From Avena insularis (taxonomy: Eukaryota > Streptophyta > Magnoliopsida > Poales > Poaceae), in assembly GCA_023614405.1 (NCBI GenBank), contig CM042697.1, forward strand, positions 160,432,149 through 160,496,148: a stretch of DNA of 64,000 bases, written 5' to 3'. The notes beneath the pieces are model-generated. The model had not been told where the DNA came from and did no database searches. It saw nothing but the letters and a program-made list of their open reading frames with translations. Positions within the stretch are counted from its first letter, which is position 1. Every line of letters starts with the position of its first letter. Of the stretch, positions 23,046 through 34,292 are shown in pieces. The position numbers were made by a program, and so were the translations under genes.

Positions 23046-24604
23046 TGATACGTTGGAAACGTATCTATAATTTTTGATGCTCCATGCTTGTTTAGTATCT
23101 ACTTTGATTTACTTGTCCACACTTTGAGGTGCTTTTTATATGTTTACTGGTACTAACCTACTAACAAGTTGCAACAGTGCCAGATGCCTGTTTTCTGTTG
23201 TTTTTGGTTTCAGAAAAGTTAGTAAAGAAATATTCTCGGAATTGTACGGGACAAACGTCAAAGTCAATTACTTTCTGTGGGAACAAGAAGTCCAGATGGG
23301 AGCCGGAGGGGCCAACCAGGGGGGCCAGATCCACCCCAAGCACGGGTGGGCCCAGCCCCACGCCTGGCTAGGGTTTGGTGACCCTGGCCGCCTCCTCGGC
23401 CTCCCCCTTCGCCTATAAGAAGCCCCCGATGCATAAACCCTGAGTACCCGATCAAATATCCATGAAACCGTCTGTAGTCACCGCTACCATCGTCCCTAGA
23501 TTGGGGGGGTCTAAAGTTCTTCTCGGCACCCTGCTGGAGGGGAGATCATCCCGGAGGCCTTCTCTCCGGTATGATGAGTGAGTAGTTCCACCTTGGACTA
23601 TGGGTCCATGGAGTAGCTAGATGGTTGTATCTCCTCCTTTGTGCTTTCATGTATAGATCTTGTGAGCTCTGTTCATGATCAAGATCTAATCTATTTGTAA
23701 TCATGCATGTTGTGTTTGCGGGGATCCGATGGATATTGAGATTATTATATTGGTTTTATTAATGGTTTTGTATTTACGATTCTATCATGTCTGTGTTGTT
23801 TCTGATCTTGCATGCTCTCCGTTGTTAGTAGCTATCTTGGCCAAGTAGTTTCTAGTGACTCCAAGAGGGGGTATTTATGCTCGATAGTGGGTTCATGCCT
23901 CTAGTTTCCAAGGGAAGTGACAGAAATCTCTTCGGTTGTAGATGTGATGTTTCCACTAGGGAGAAAACAACGGTCTCTTGTTCATGGAACATGTGGACTG
24001 TTTACCTTACACACTTTGCTTAAAGCAGTTGTCTATTGCTTGCAACTTAATACTGGAGGGGGTTCGGATGATAACCTGAAGGTGGACTTCTAGTCATAGA
24101 TGCAGTTGGATGGCGGTCTATGTATATTGTTGTATTGCCCAATCAAATCTCATAGGATATTTCTCACTAGTAATTGCATTGTTATGCCTTGCTCAGTTCC
24201 TGTCAATTGCCCTGCTGTAATTTGTTTACCCTTAATGCCATGTTGTTTATCTAAGGAGAGCACCTCTAGTGAACTATGCACCCCGGTCCAATCTTTACCA
24301 TTGATACATCTTCCACTGCTACTTGTTTACTTGTTGCAAACCATTGCCTTCCACATGATATGTTTAATCCTTTGTTATAGCAAACCGGTGAGCTTGACAA
24401 CCTCACTGATTCGTTGGGGCAAAGTCTTGAGTTTGTGTTGTGCAGGTCTCCGTGTTGCTTGCAACACCTGTATGACGTTTCCTTCCTCCTACTGGTTCGA
24501 TAACCTCGGTTTCTTACTGAGAGAAAACTTGTTGCTGTGCTGCTTCACACCTTGCTCTCGGGGTTCCTAACGAAGCACTCCTACATCAACTCAGTGCTGC
24601 ATCA
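23046..24604 (+). repeat. 5' LTR of element B
   Basis: TGATACGTTGG to GCTGCATCA, 1,559 bases. A TATA-like CTATAAGAAGCCC at about 23411-23423 is conserved in the 3' LTR (about 29047-29060). A 156-codon frame (24100-24570) is not open in the other LTR copy and is not a gene. Confidence 0.9.
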
Positions 24605-24612
24605 AGCTTTTC

Positions 24613-24630
24613 TGGCGCCGTTGCCGGGGA
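24613..24630 (+). promoter_or_regulatory. Primer-binding site of element B
   Basis: TGGCGCCGTTGCCGGGGA, eight bases after the LTR end. It matches the 3' end expected for Asp tRNA and starts first-strand DNA synthesis. Confidence 0.8.
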
Positions 24631-24832
24631 GGCTAAGGACGTCTTCACTAGGGGAGTCCTTCACTTCCTTTCTCTTTACTTTGTTTTTAGTTTGTTTGTT
24701 TCTTTTGCTTGGTTTTGTTTGCCTCTTTTCAAAAAAACCCAAAAAAATTTAGTCTAGTTTGGTTTGCTGGCTTTATTCAAAAACACAAAAAAATTAGTTC
24801 ATGTTCTAGTTGCCACTTCGTTTTAGCTCACC

Positions 24833-25060
24833 ATGTTGCTCCCCAAGTTCGCCCTGAAAGATCTTGCAATAGGTAGTGGCTCCATAATTGGGAAATATAA
24901 CATTGAAGAATTCTTTAATTATGTTAGCAAGCATGAGGATATTGAGGACAAATCTATAGCAGAGCTTGCTCCTAATTATTAGATTGATGCAGCTTATTTA
25001 GTTCATATGTTGGAGGCTAGGTTTGTTAGCCTTAACCCCTTCGTAAATTCTTGTTCCTAA
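24833..25060 (+). pseudogene. Short coding remnant of element B (first ORF)
   Basis: From ATG 24833 a frame of about 75 codons with a TAG at 24980-24982 and an end near 25060. It starts MLLPKFALKDLAIG and has a helical acidic part (FNYVSKHEDIEDK). It sits where gag would begin, but no gag core, protease or RT follows. Broken frames continue to about 25400. Family not recognised. Confidence 0.5.
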
Positions 25061-27629
25061 AACTAAAAGAAGAAAAGAATGCTGAAAAGAGAGATTTCAT
25101 CTTGAAACTTTATCAAAAGAATTTCATGATGTTGCTAGGGAGGCCAAAAAGGTTTTTGAACATTTCAATATGCTAGGTTCAAGTGTAGATTGTTGTGGGT
25201 ATTTCTGATAAAACTAAGCCTAGAGAGGAATTCAATATACCCATACCCTTTAAGCTTGTTGGAATGCATGAAGCCTTTGAAAAAAAATTGATTGGATTGC
25301 CCCTGAAAATATTTTTGATGAAGATAGTAGACCAAAAAGAGATGAGAAAGGATCCTCCAAAACCCATTTGGATGAGAAAGGATCCTCCAAAACCCAGTTG
25401 AAGACTTTGCAAGTATGAATGTTAATGCTTCTTCATTTGAAAATACTTGATTCTTCTTGCTGCTTGTGCCTAACTTAAAGGCTTTAAAGAAAAGTACTTG
25501 TTGGGAGATAACCCAAGAGTTTCCTTGAGTCTTGGAAGTTATTACTTTAGTAATGACCTCTCCTTATCCTTTTTGTTTGCTTTTTGTGCCAATAATGACC
25601 TCTAATGAGAGGGAAGTAAGATTTGGGGAGTTGTTGTCCCGAAACAGATTTCTGTCCTCCACTAAAACAAATCGTGTGGAGACTCTGTAACTCGGATTGA
25701 GCTCAAAATTTATGAATAAATCCCCCAGTATGTTAGCTAACTTTAGTTACATCAACACTTTTTGATTTGAGCAACAGAAGATGTTCAAAAAAATCGGTTT
25801 CTACCTGATGGTCTATTTTGATAGATTTCTGCCATTATTTGCATTTGCTTCTTATTGTTTCCTTTTTGAGTTCTCTTTAGGTGAATTGAGCTTTTTGAAG
25901 GAGTTACTACAGTAGCTTGTGTTTTTAGTGAAAATCCTTGCTGTTCCAAAGCTTTGCCAGGGGTCTAATATCTTTTGAATACACTAATGTTGCTAATGAA
26001 GATTGTGTGAAGTTTTGTATGAAGGAAATATTTCAGGTGTAGAGAGAGAATGATGCAATGAGATGAAGAATGGACAAAAGCTCAAGCTTGGGGATGCCAC
26101 CATGGTGTCACCCCAAGAAATATCCAAGAGGTACAAACGTGAAAGCTTGGGGATGCCCAATGCATCCCCTTCTTCATCAATAAAAAGCTCAGGTCTGTCT
26201 AGACACTTCGTTTTGATTGTTTCGTGCACAGTTGTGTTGTTCTTGGAGCGTCTTAGTTTTCGTTTTCTTTGCTTAGGTTGTTTAGTTTGCTTGAATAAAG
26301 TAGTTTGGACCCCCATTTTCGCTGTGTTGTTTTGCAAATAAGTTGCTTGGTGTTGGAAAGGAGTAGTAAGTTCCTGCTTGAAGTGCAAGAGGAGCTTGCA
26401 TTGACTGTGACTTAGACTTTAGCATGACATGCTAGGTGTTGTTTTGACCTTATGCTTAGTGATTATTGCTGTACCATGTCTTGTTACAAACAATTGGGAT
26501 TGCTTAGTGTTCCTTGAAGAAATTATGCGTTGTTTTAGCATGCAAAAGCATAGTATTGTGGTATTCTCCTTTGATGTTTTGCTTGGGTTGACTTGGCACA
26601 TGCTCACACCATGTTATGACTCTCACAAGTCACCATTAGCCTCTATGATCATTTAGTACTTGACTTGAAGTACCACTCTTTTATTTGATTAGTATGCTTT
26701 GTTGCACTGCATGATTATGGCCATTATTGCTCTCTTAGTTGGTTGCTCCCAGTCTTTTGCTAGCCTCCACTTGTATGAGTAAGTTCTACTCATGCCTCCA
26801 ACTCCCAAGAAACCAAGTTTTTCCAAAGTGTCCACTATAAACTCCTATGCATGGTGTGTTACACCATTCCAAGTACATTCTTGTTTAAACTATTTTCCAA
26901 TTAAAAACTATTTTGTTATGTGAAAACTTAGTGATTTAAGCCCTCACGAACTTGAAGGCACACTTTATTCTTTGCCCCTAATAAAATTGAACCATTGTGA
27001 CAACTTTGTTTTATATGCTTGCACTTATAAGTTGGAATTAGCAGAACCGTGCTGTCACGGGGAACGTTTTCAAAATTGCACTTGTACCTTGTTGTACTCA
27101 GTTAATATCATGTTCTTTTGTTTATGGATGTCACCGGTGTGAAATAAAGAGGGAACTTGTAAGTCCATGGAGTTTGTATCATGTGTTAGAGAAACGCCTG
27201 TGCCACTAGCCTAAGCCATGCCTAATCATGGTGGAAACTTGCAGCATCACCATAATGAGCTATCTATGAAGCATCCTCAATAAAAAGCTATGCATATGGT
27301 AAATAAAAAGATTGCTGATATGCTCATTGTCTGCTTTCCTTGTCATTTTGGTTATGGAAAGCTCCTGTACCATGTGCAAGGGGTACCCCGTTGGAGGCTC
27401 TCAATGATATGCAAATACTTATAGTGACAGGAACTTACCTGACCCAAAGTTAAGTATGCATGAGATGTGGCCCTCGTATTCAAGGGACTTGAGATTGCCA
27501 ACTTATACTTCGTCAAGCATATACTCCAGCTTTGCCACTTTAACCTTAACCACTTCAAGATGCTTATGATAGGGGCAATGAGGGCTGAAAGCTAACAAGT
27601 ACCATAATTTTTGAAAGCTCTTTTTGAAA
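25061..27629 (+). other. Non-coding internal DNA of element B
   Basis: No intact gene. A 30-base tandem duplication lies at 25341-25370/25371-25400 (10 codons, RKDPPKP repeated). At 26088-26170 the phrase AGCTTGGGGATGCC occurs twice, similar to the polypurine tract before the LTR. The rest is AT-rich with no repeat recognised. Confidence 0.6.
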
Positions 27630-27637
27630 CTTGTAAT

Positions 27638-28162
27638 TAGGTCTGTCAACGAGCCGAACTCGAGCGAACATTGTTAGGCTCGGCTCGAGCTCGGTAGAAG
27701 CTCGAGCCGAGTTCGAGCAAGCCTAGGTTGACCTTCGAGCCTACATCTAAGCTCGAGTTCGGCTCGACCAAAGCTCGAGTAGGCTTGAGCTCGGTTCGTT
27801 AAAGCTCGGTAAGAAAATTTTAGTACATCGACATGCAGCTACATAGCAAGAAAATAGTAAAGTTTGAAAACGAAATAGCAGAAATGGCTTGGAGTCTCAT
27901 ATAAATAGTAATACAGTGCCAACATTCCAACATAATTATTTTAGCAGTCTCACAGCAGATGGAATAATAATTGCAGTCTTAATTTTGCGGCTGTACAAAA
28001 ATCACGAGCTTTATCGAACTGTTTGAGTTCGGCTCGTCTAAGCTCGCGAGCTCGAAAACAGGCTCGAGCTTGGTTTGTTAGGGAGACGAATCAAGTCAAG
28101 CCGAGCTGTTAACGCGTCGAACTCGCACAGTTTGTGAAGCCCGAACTTTTTTGACAGTCCTA
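27638..28162 (+). mobile_element. hAT-type MITE inserted in element B
   Basis: 525 bases flanked by a perfect 8 bp TSD CTTGTAAT (27630-27637 and 28163-28170). Imperfect terminal inverted repeats: TAGGTCTGTCAA at the left, and TAGGACTGTCAA when the right end is read on the other strand. Both flanks are packed with CTCGAGC and GAGCTCG motifs, giving a strongly self-complementary structure around an AT-rich centre. No transposase. An 8 bp TSD and short TIRs fit the hAT superfamily (family knowledge). Orientation is arbitrary. Confidence 0.9.
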
Positions 28163-28170
28163 CTTGTAAT

Positions 28171-28679
28171 CCCTGCTTCCTTTACAAAAAGGCCGTTCTT
28201 CCACCATTATTGAGTCTCCACCTTCTACCTTTAGGTACCATTAAGAGAGCATAGTTTTCATTCTATGTGCAGTGTTCCAAAGCTTATTAATTGATGCATA
28301 TTGTGTTATTACTTGTTCTTGTGCTATTTGTTTCTAGTCACCCTTGTGAACTTTGCAGGTGTCCTATGCATCTATTTGCTACTCTATGAGGGACAAGATG
28401 ATTGCCACTATGCCATGTTTTCTGCATGTGAAATAAACAAACGTTTTTCAATGCATGTTATTCATGATCTTTGTTTGTAGCTTGTCATGTTGCATGCATA
28501 GTTACTTTGTCCTATTGTTAGAACTCCATCTTTCATGCACATGTTTATAGTTCTTTGATCCCAGATTTCAATGCTTTCAAATGGTTGGATCTTAATTGTG
28601 ATGGTGCATGTCACCACAAAAATTATTCTGTTTATCACTTACCTACTCGAGGACGAGTAGGAGTTAAGCTTGGGGATGC
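28171..28679 (+). promoter_or_regulatory. 3' internal end and polypurine tract of element B
   Basis: Non-coding, ending in CTCGAGGACGAGTAGG and AGTTAAGCTTGGGGATGC directly before the 3' LTR. The purine-rich tail would prime second-strand synthesis. Confidence 0.75.
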
Positions 28680-30236
28680 TGATACGTTGGAAACATATCT
28701 ATAATTTTTGATGCTCCATGCTTGTTTAGTATCTACTTTGCTTTACTTGTCCACACTTTGAGGTGCGTTTTACATGTTTTCTGGTACTAACCTACTAACA
28801 AGTTGCAATAGTGCCAAATTCCTGTTTTCTGCTGTTTTTGGTTTCAGAAAAGTTAGTAAATAAATATTCTCGGAATTGGACGGGACAAACGTCAAAGTCA
28901 ATTACTTTCCGTGGGGAACAATAAGTATAGAGGGGAGCCGGAGGGGCCAGCCAAGTGGGCCAGACCCACCCCAGGTGTGGGTGGGCCCAGCCCCGTGCCT
29001 GGCTAGGGTTTGGTTACCCTGGCCGCCTCCTCGGCCTCCCCATTCGCCTATAAGAAGCCCCTGATGCAGAAACCCTGAGTACCCAATCAAATATCCACGA
29101 AACCGTCTATAACCGCCACCACCAGCGTCCCTAGATCGGGGGATCTGAAGTTCTTCCCCGCACCCTGCCGGAGGGGAGATCATCCCAGAGGCCTTCTCTC
29201 CGGTATGATGCGTGAGTAGTTCCACCTTGGATTATGGGTCCATGTAGTAGCTAGATGGTTGTATCTCCTCCTTTGTGCTTTCATGTATAGATCTTGTGAG
29301 CTCCGTTCATGATCAAGATCTAATCTATTTGTAATCATTCATGTTGTGTTTGCAGGGATCCGATGGATATTGAGATTATTATGTTGGTTTGATTAATGGT
29401 TTTGTCTTTATGATTCTATCATGTTTGTGTTGTTTGTGATCTTGCATGCTCTCGGTTGTTAGTAGCTATCTTGGCCAAGTAGTTGCTAGTGACTCCAAGA
29501 GGGGGTATTTATGCTCGATAGTGGGTTCGTGCTTCTAGTTTCCAAGGGAAGTGACAGAAATCTCTTCGGTTGTAGATGTGCTATTGAAACTAGGGAGAAA
29601 AAATGGTCTCTTGTTCATGGAACATGTGGACTGTTTACCTTACACACTTTGCTTAAAGCAGTTGTCTGTTGCTTGCAACTTAATACTAGAGGGGGTTCGG
29701 ATGATAACCTGAAGCTGGAATTCTAGTCATACATGCAGTTGGATGGCGGTCTATGTATATTGTTGTATTGCCCAATCGAATCTCATAGGATCTTCTGACT
29801 AGTAATTGCATTGTTATGCCTTGCTCAGTTCCTGTCAATTGCCCTGCTGTAATTTGTTTACCCTTCATGCCATGTTGTTTATCTAAGGAGAGCACCTCTA
29901 GTGAACTATGGACCCCGTTCCAATATTTACCATTGATAAATCTTCCACTATTACTTATTTAATTTCTGCAAACAATTGCCTTCCACACCATGCGTTTAAT
30001 CCTTTGTTACAGCAAACCGGTGAGCTTGACAACCTCACTTATTTGTTGGGGCAAAGTCTTGAGTTTGTGTTGTGCATATCTCCGCGTTGCTTGCAACACC
30101 TGTGTGACGTTTCCTTCCTCCTAATGGTTCGATAACCTCGGTTTCTTACTGAGGGAAAACTTGTTGCTGTGCTGCTTCACACCTTGCTCTTGGGGTTCCC
30201 AACAAAGCACTACTACATCAACTCAATGCTGCATCA
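28680..30236 (+). repeat. 3' LTR of element B
   Basis: TGATACGTTGG to GCTGCATCA, 1,557 bases, collinear with 23046-24604. Followed by the TSD copy CAGCG. Confidence 0.9.
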
Positions 30237-30241
30237 CAGCG

Positions 30242-31613
30242 CTTTGGTCAGCGCCAGTGTGGCAAAACTCAGATTTTGAGGCCATCTTGCCACTGAATGA
30301 CGCGGTCGTCTTCTACTGCTTTAATCCTTTGTCCAGCAACACGATGCACTGCTGGACCTGCTGTGGAGACGGATTGTTGGCGAGGATGGCTCGAGCTGCA
30401 GCAGCATTTTCCACTGGCGTGCTGTAGACTCGGATCTTCTCTCCATCTTTTCCATCGAATAGATCTTTGTCGATATCCGTATTCTTGTTTGCAAGAAACG
30501 GACCTCCTCTTGTTTTTCTTGGATGTCGCTTGAAATCTGACTAATATCTGGCAGGATCACTGTATAACTGTTGTCTCATCTCGACGAGGCGTGCGGCCTC
30601 TTCAAGCAGAAACAAGCAGCGCTTTTCCAGGTCCTCAGCCCTTTTCTCCAGCGCCTCCGGCGTAAGATTTGAAGCCGTTGGGATTGGAATTGTAAGAGCA
30701 TCTCCATAGATTTCGCGTGCACCCTTGGTGAAAACGTGTCCATCCATAGGAGGATCGATCAGGGTGGGATTAATCGGATCCCCGTCCTGATTCTCCATCT
30801 CGATCTCTTCATCAACTTTTTCTTCGTTGGTTTCTTCGACGTCCGGGTCTGCCAGAGTCGGATTCTTGTTCTTCTTCTTCTTTGACCGCCTAGTAGCCTT
30901 AACGTGCGTACCAGTGGCAAAAACGGCTTTTGGTCTAGTACCGGGGGATAAACTTCCGTCGGTGCTTTCCTCATGGTAGGTTTGTAGATCTCGGAGGAAT
31001 CTCCGGTGTCCATGTCATCCTGCGAGGTGTAGCTTTCATCCATGCTATCATATGGACTAGGAGGAGTTTCTGGCTCACCCGGTGTTTGTCTGGAGACGTG
31101 TTGTTGCTCGTACTACTCTATCTCCCTGTCGAAGTCTCGAAGTTCCTACGACATGATTGATTCTGCTAGGGAGCTAGGTAAGTTGGAGTTTTCTTCGATT
31201 GCGTCTAGGACCGAGTCGATACCAGCTCCAGCATCGAAAAAATCGGATCCAATGCTTATGTGGTATACGAAGTAGTGCTTATTCTTGTTCATGTTCTTGA
31301 GGTACTTGTATAACTTGGTTTCCGCCTCGACGTCAGCAAAGATGGATCCATAGTGGATGTACTCCTTGTCCGTGTATCCGATCTCACTGGAGAGATTGGA
31401 TCTGACTTCATCTTCCACTTCTTCTTCCACTACAGGAGTGGGTTGGGTGGGTTTGATTTTTTCCGGGATCCTGAACTCTTCCGCCTCTGCGGACAAAGTA
31501 GATCCGGATTTTTCTTCTGCCATGGTCATCACCTCTAGGGTGGGTTGGGAGGGGTCAGCAAAACAAAAATAAATATCGATCTCGCCGATTGACATGATTG
31601 TGTAGGTCGTCAT
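30242..31613 (-). pseudogene. Broken ORF of retroelement C (ORF1/gag-like, unknown)
   Basis: Read on the - strand from 31613 downward. The first 155 codons (31613-31146) are open and include an acidic Pro/Glu part (PTPVVEEEVEDEVRS) and a segment KLYKYLKNMNKNKHYF. After a stop and at least two frame changes, coding character continues: KKKKNKNP-type basic stretch near 30880, then 30798-30541 (PEALEKRAEDLEKR, coiled-coil-like), then 30540-30300. No RT or integrase. It lies just inside the PBS, the place where Tat/Ogre-type elements may carry an extra ORF before gag; that assignment is inference. It is interrupted by element B at 30241. Confidence 0.55.
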
Positions 31614-31752
31614 GGGCTTTGAAGCCGGAATCCAGGTCTCGTCGAGGAGGATGAGAGGGACATCCTAGCATAGACCACGCGACCCATGGCGATTGTTTCG
31701 CTGATCCCTACATGCGCAGATTCTGCCTGGAACGATGCTCCAAAGGTCACCT

Positions 31753-31770
31753 GCCCCACGGTGGGCGCCA
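31753..31770 (-). promoter_or_regulatory. Primer-binding site of retroelement C
   Basis: On the - strand TGGCGCCCACCGTGGGGC, two bases inside the LTR end at 31773. This PBS form is known from Tat-lineage Ty3/gypsy elements of grasses. It fixes the orientation of C. Confidence 0.65.
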
Positions 31771-31772
31771 GC

Positions 31773-32045
31773 TGTAGTTGGATTGTCGACAAGTACGCCA
31801 TAGGGGGTCCTAGTGGCGTTGGAAGGATGGGATGTGAGACGTCGGATGTTCTAGGAGCGGTGAGAAAAAGTTTACCCAGGTTCAGATCCGACTGCGGTGA
31901 TCGGATCCTACTCCTGCTAGCAACCCAGTAATATATCGGCGTAAGCCGGATGTTACAATGGATTACAAGAGAGGTTCGCCTGTGCGAGTTGTTTGTGGTT
32001 GTCTATTGAGTCCTACGATACACCCCCTATACTTGTGGGTCATCA
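31773..32045 (-). repeat. LTR of retroelement C (about 0.27 kb)
   Basis: On the - strand it runs TGATGACCCACAAG to CCAACTACA, with TG...CA ends and a PBS directly after. Only this LTR is present; no second copy was found to the left, so C is incomplete. The outer boundary (32045) is where sequence resembling LTR G begins and is less certain. Confidence 0.5.
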
Positions 32046-32521
32046 ACACTGAGAAAGGATTGGTTTCTTTATTTGGTAGCTTTCATGTGCAACCATGTGC
32101 CAGTAAGAAATGGGTGGTTGGCTGGACTTAGTATGTTGTGGCGACTCGAACCCTACATAGCCAGAGATGTAGATAGTGTAGGTTGGTATGGTGCGTGGAT
32201 GGCTTTGGGAAGCTCTTCCCGAATTGTCTTGTCTTGGACTTCTCCCTATCATCACACAATATGAGTGTGGTGATCCGAGCTGGGTTGGCCCAGGTCACAT
32301 TGGTAAAGTGTACGAACCCATGCAGGGTGTATAAACTAAGTACTTAGTCGTGTCCCCGGTTATGGACAATTTGAGCGACCTGATATTGATGCTATGAAAT
32401 ATTTCTCACTCATCCCAATTTATTAATTACTTAAAACCTGTTGGGTGAACTTAATTGGGTAGGAGCACCTGGGAGTGAACCAGAGTGTCCTATTTATCGT
32501 ATTGGAAAACTACTTTGTTAC
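32046..32521 (+). repeat. LTR fragment G, left half
   Basis: Joined in origin to 60790-61203: the D0 TSD GTTAC is at 32517-32521 and 60785-60789. It shares the conserved block with F, including CTAAGTACTTAG (32336-32347). The 5' end is truncated against the LTR of C. Confidence 0.7.
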
Positions 32522-34292
32522 TGTAACATCCCAAAAATATTAATCAATATTATGAAGTTCCAATCACCCAATTTTAGGGTTAACAAAAACTTTTGTTATT
32601 AAAATCAATATGAATGCATGTGTTTATGTGATGAATGCATGAATGCTTGCAATGACTTGTTTGATTGTTATGAATGGCAAGGATTGGTTTAAAGATGAAA
32701 ACAAGATCATCTAAATCATTTCCAAGTAGAATCAAATCATTAGAATTTCAAAAATAAACAATATGAACTAATGGTCATTTTGACCAAAGTTAACCACTAG
32801 ACCACTTTGAGTGTTTCTAGTCCAAGATTCCTAACAGAGATAAATCCAGTTCTTTTCACCCCTTGCTAGATCAAGTAAAAGTGAACCCAATACCACCTTG
32901 CAAACCCACAGAAACATTTTGCAAATATATTCAAATGACATTTCAAAATTGAATCAAGTATAGGAACTAAGATCACCATTTCTCAAAAACCACTCAAACC
33001 AGTTCACCTTGACAAACCCAAGCAACCAGAGACTACCAAGTATGTGACCAGTACACTCACCAAATCTCATTCAAAAATTTCAAACTTGATTTCTTTCGGC
33101 CATTTTGTCAAACACTTGGTGAGCACAGTAAAACCCGCCTAACTATCACTGTTTTTGATTAATGCTTTGTTCCCTCTTTGCACCCTACTCTCACCCCTTG
33201 TCTCCCCGAGTGACCACACTGCATTGACACAATCTAGAACCCTACTGTTTGCACCATGCCGTGCCACCCGAACCCACCCCTGGCCAGCCGACCATGGATA
33301 GCTAGCAGGAGCAACCGCCACGCCTAACCACCATGTCCAGGAGGCAACTGATCGTCCACTGCCACCCCCTGTCCAGCCCTCGCACGCAGCCAGGCACTGG
33401 ACCACAGAGAACACGTCGTTCCCACTATCTCTGCGCCATGCTAAGAGCATGCCAGAGCGCCGCGCCTGACACGCTCGCACACACCGTGCCTCGCCTTCGC
33501 CGCACGTGCCTGCAATCACCACGACCCCAGCAACCTCCCAGACATCCCCGTTCGCCGCCACATGATATGTAGCACCCGCGCGTCATCAAAACCACCATCG
33601 GTGCCATGTAGAGCGTCGACCGTTCCCGACCAACCTCGACCGCCCCTTGCTGCACCATTAAGTCCTTGAGCATCACCAGGAGACCGCGCACCGGCCTACA
33701 CCCTCTGCCATGCCTTTAGCTCGTTGTACCGTCGACCCCATTGAGCTCCGCTCATGCCGCACTCCCTCTCTCGCTCGGCTATAAAAGGAGGCCTCCCCAG
33801 CCTCAATTCGCCACACCATTCCACTCCCCACCTCTCGCAGAACCTCCCACAGCTTTCCTCGGAGCAAGGTGAGCACCAGGTCGCTGGAATTTCACCGAAG
33901 TCTGCCACATAGGAGGAGAAGATACGTTGATTGGAGCCTCCCTAGGAGCTGCTGCATCCACCGTTTGAACCGTCGTCATTGACAACGTCGTTCGCCCCCA
34001 ACGCCAACCCTACCTGGAGCCCTGGTGAGCCTCACACGACCCCCACCGCCGCATTAGGGTTTAGACCTCGCCGGAGCTGTTCGTCGTTGATGATGAACCC
34101 CAGTCGTTCGATTATATTCTAATCGTGTGCCTGGATAGAAGGATATTGCTTCGTGTAATTAGAGTCGCTGACAGATGGGTCCATCACTTAACTCAGCCTG
34201 CGCGCTGCGCTGTGCTTAGTGGGCCGGCCTAGTTAGTTCCCACGCGACCCAGTTAATTCAAATTTGATTTTTTCCATTTAGTTCAAACTCTA
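32522..34292 (+). repeat. LTR D0, left part, interrupted by D1
   Basis: Begins TGTAACATCCC right after the TSD GTTAC and aligns with about the first 1.76 kb of the D1 LTR, but is clearly more diverged. A promoter-like TATAAAAG at 33780-33787 and a donor-like CTGGTGAGCC at about 34022-34031 are visible. D1 begins at 34293. No internal D0 sequence was found, so D0 was probably a solo LTR. Confidence 0.85.

Larger units (their letters stand above)
23046..30236 (+). mobile_element. Element B: LTR retrotransposon without pol
   Basis: LTRs at 23046-24604 and 28680-30236, TSD CAGCA (23041-23045) and CAGCG (30237-30241; one mismatch). PBS TGGCGCCGTTGCCGGGGA (24613-24630, Asp-tRNA type as in Athila-like elements) and a polypurine tract before 28680. 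The internal 4.1 kb has only short broken coding stretches and no protease, RT, RNase H or integrase. About 12 differences in the first 240 LTR bases put its age near that of D1. It inserted in element C and later received a MITE (27638-28162). Confidence 0.9.

Noticed and set aside
24100..24570. 156-codon ORF in the B 5' LTR
   Set aside because: Interrupted in the 3' LTR copy, so not maintained.
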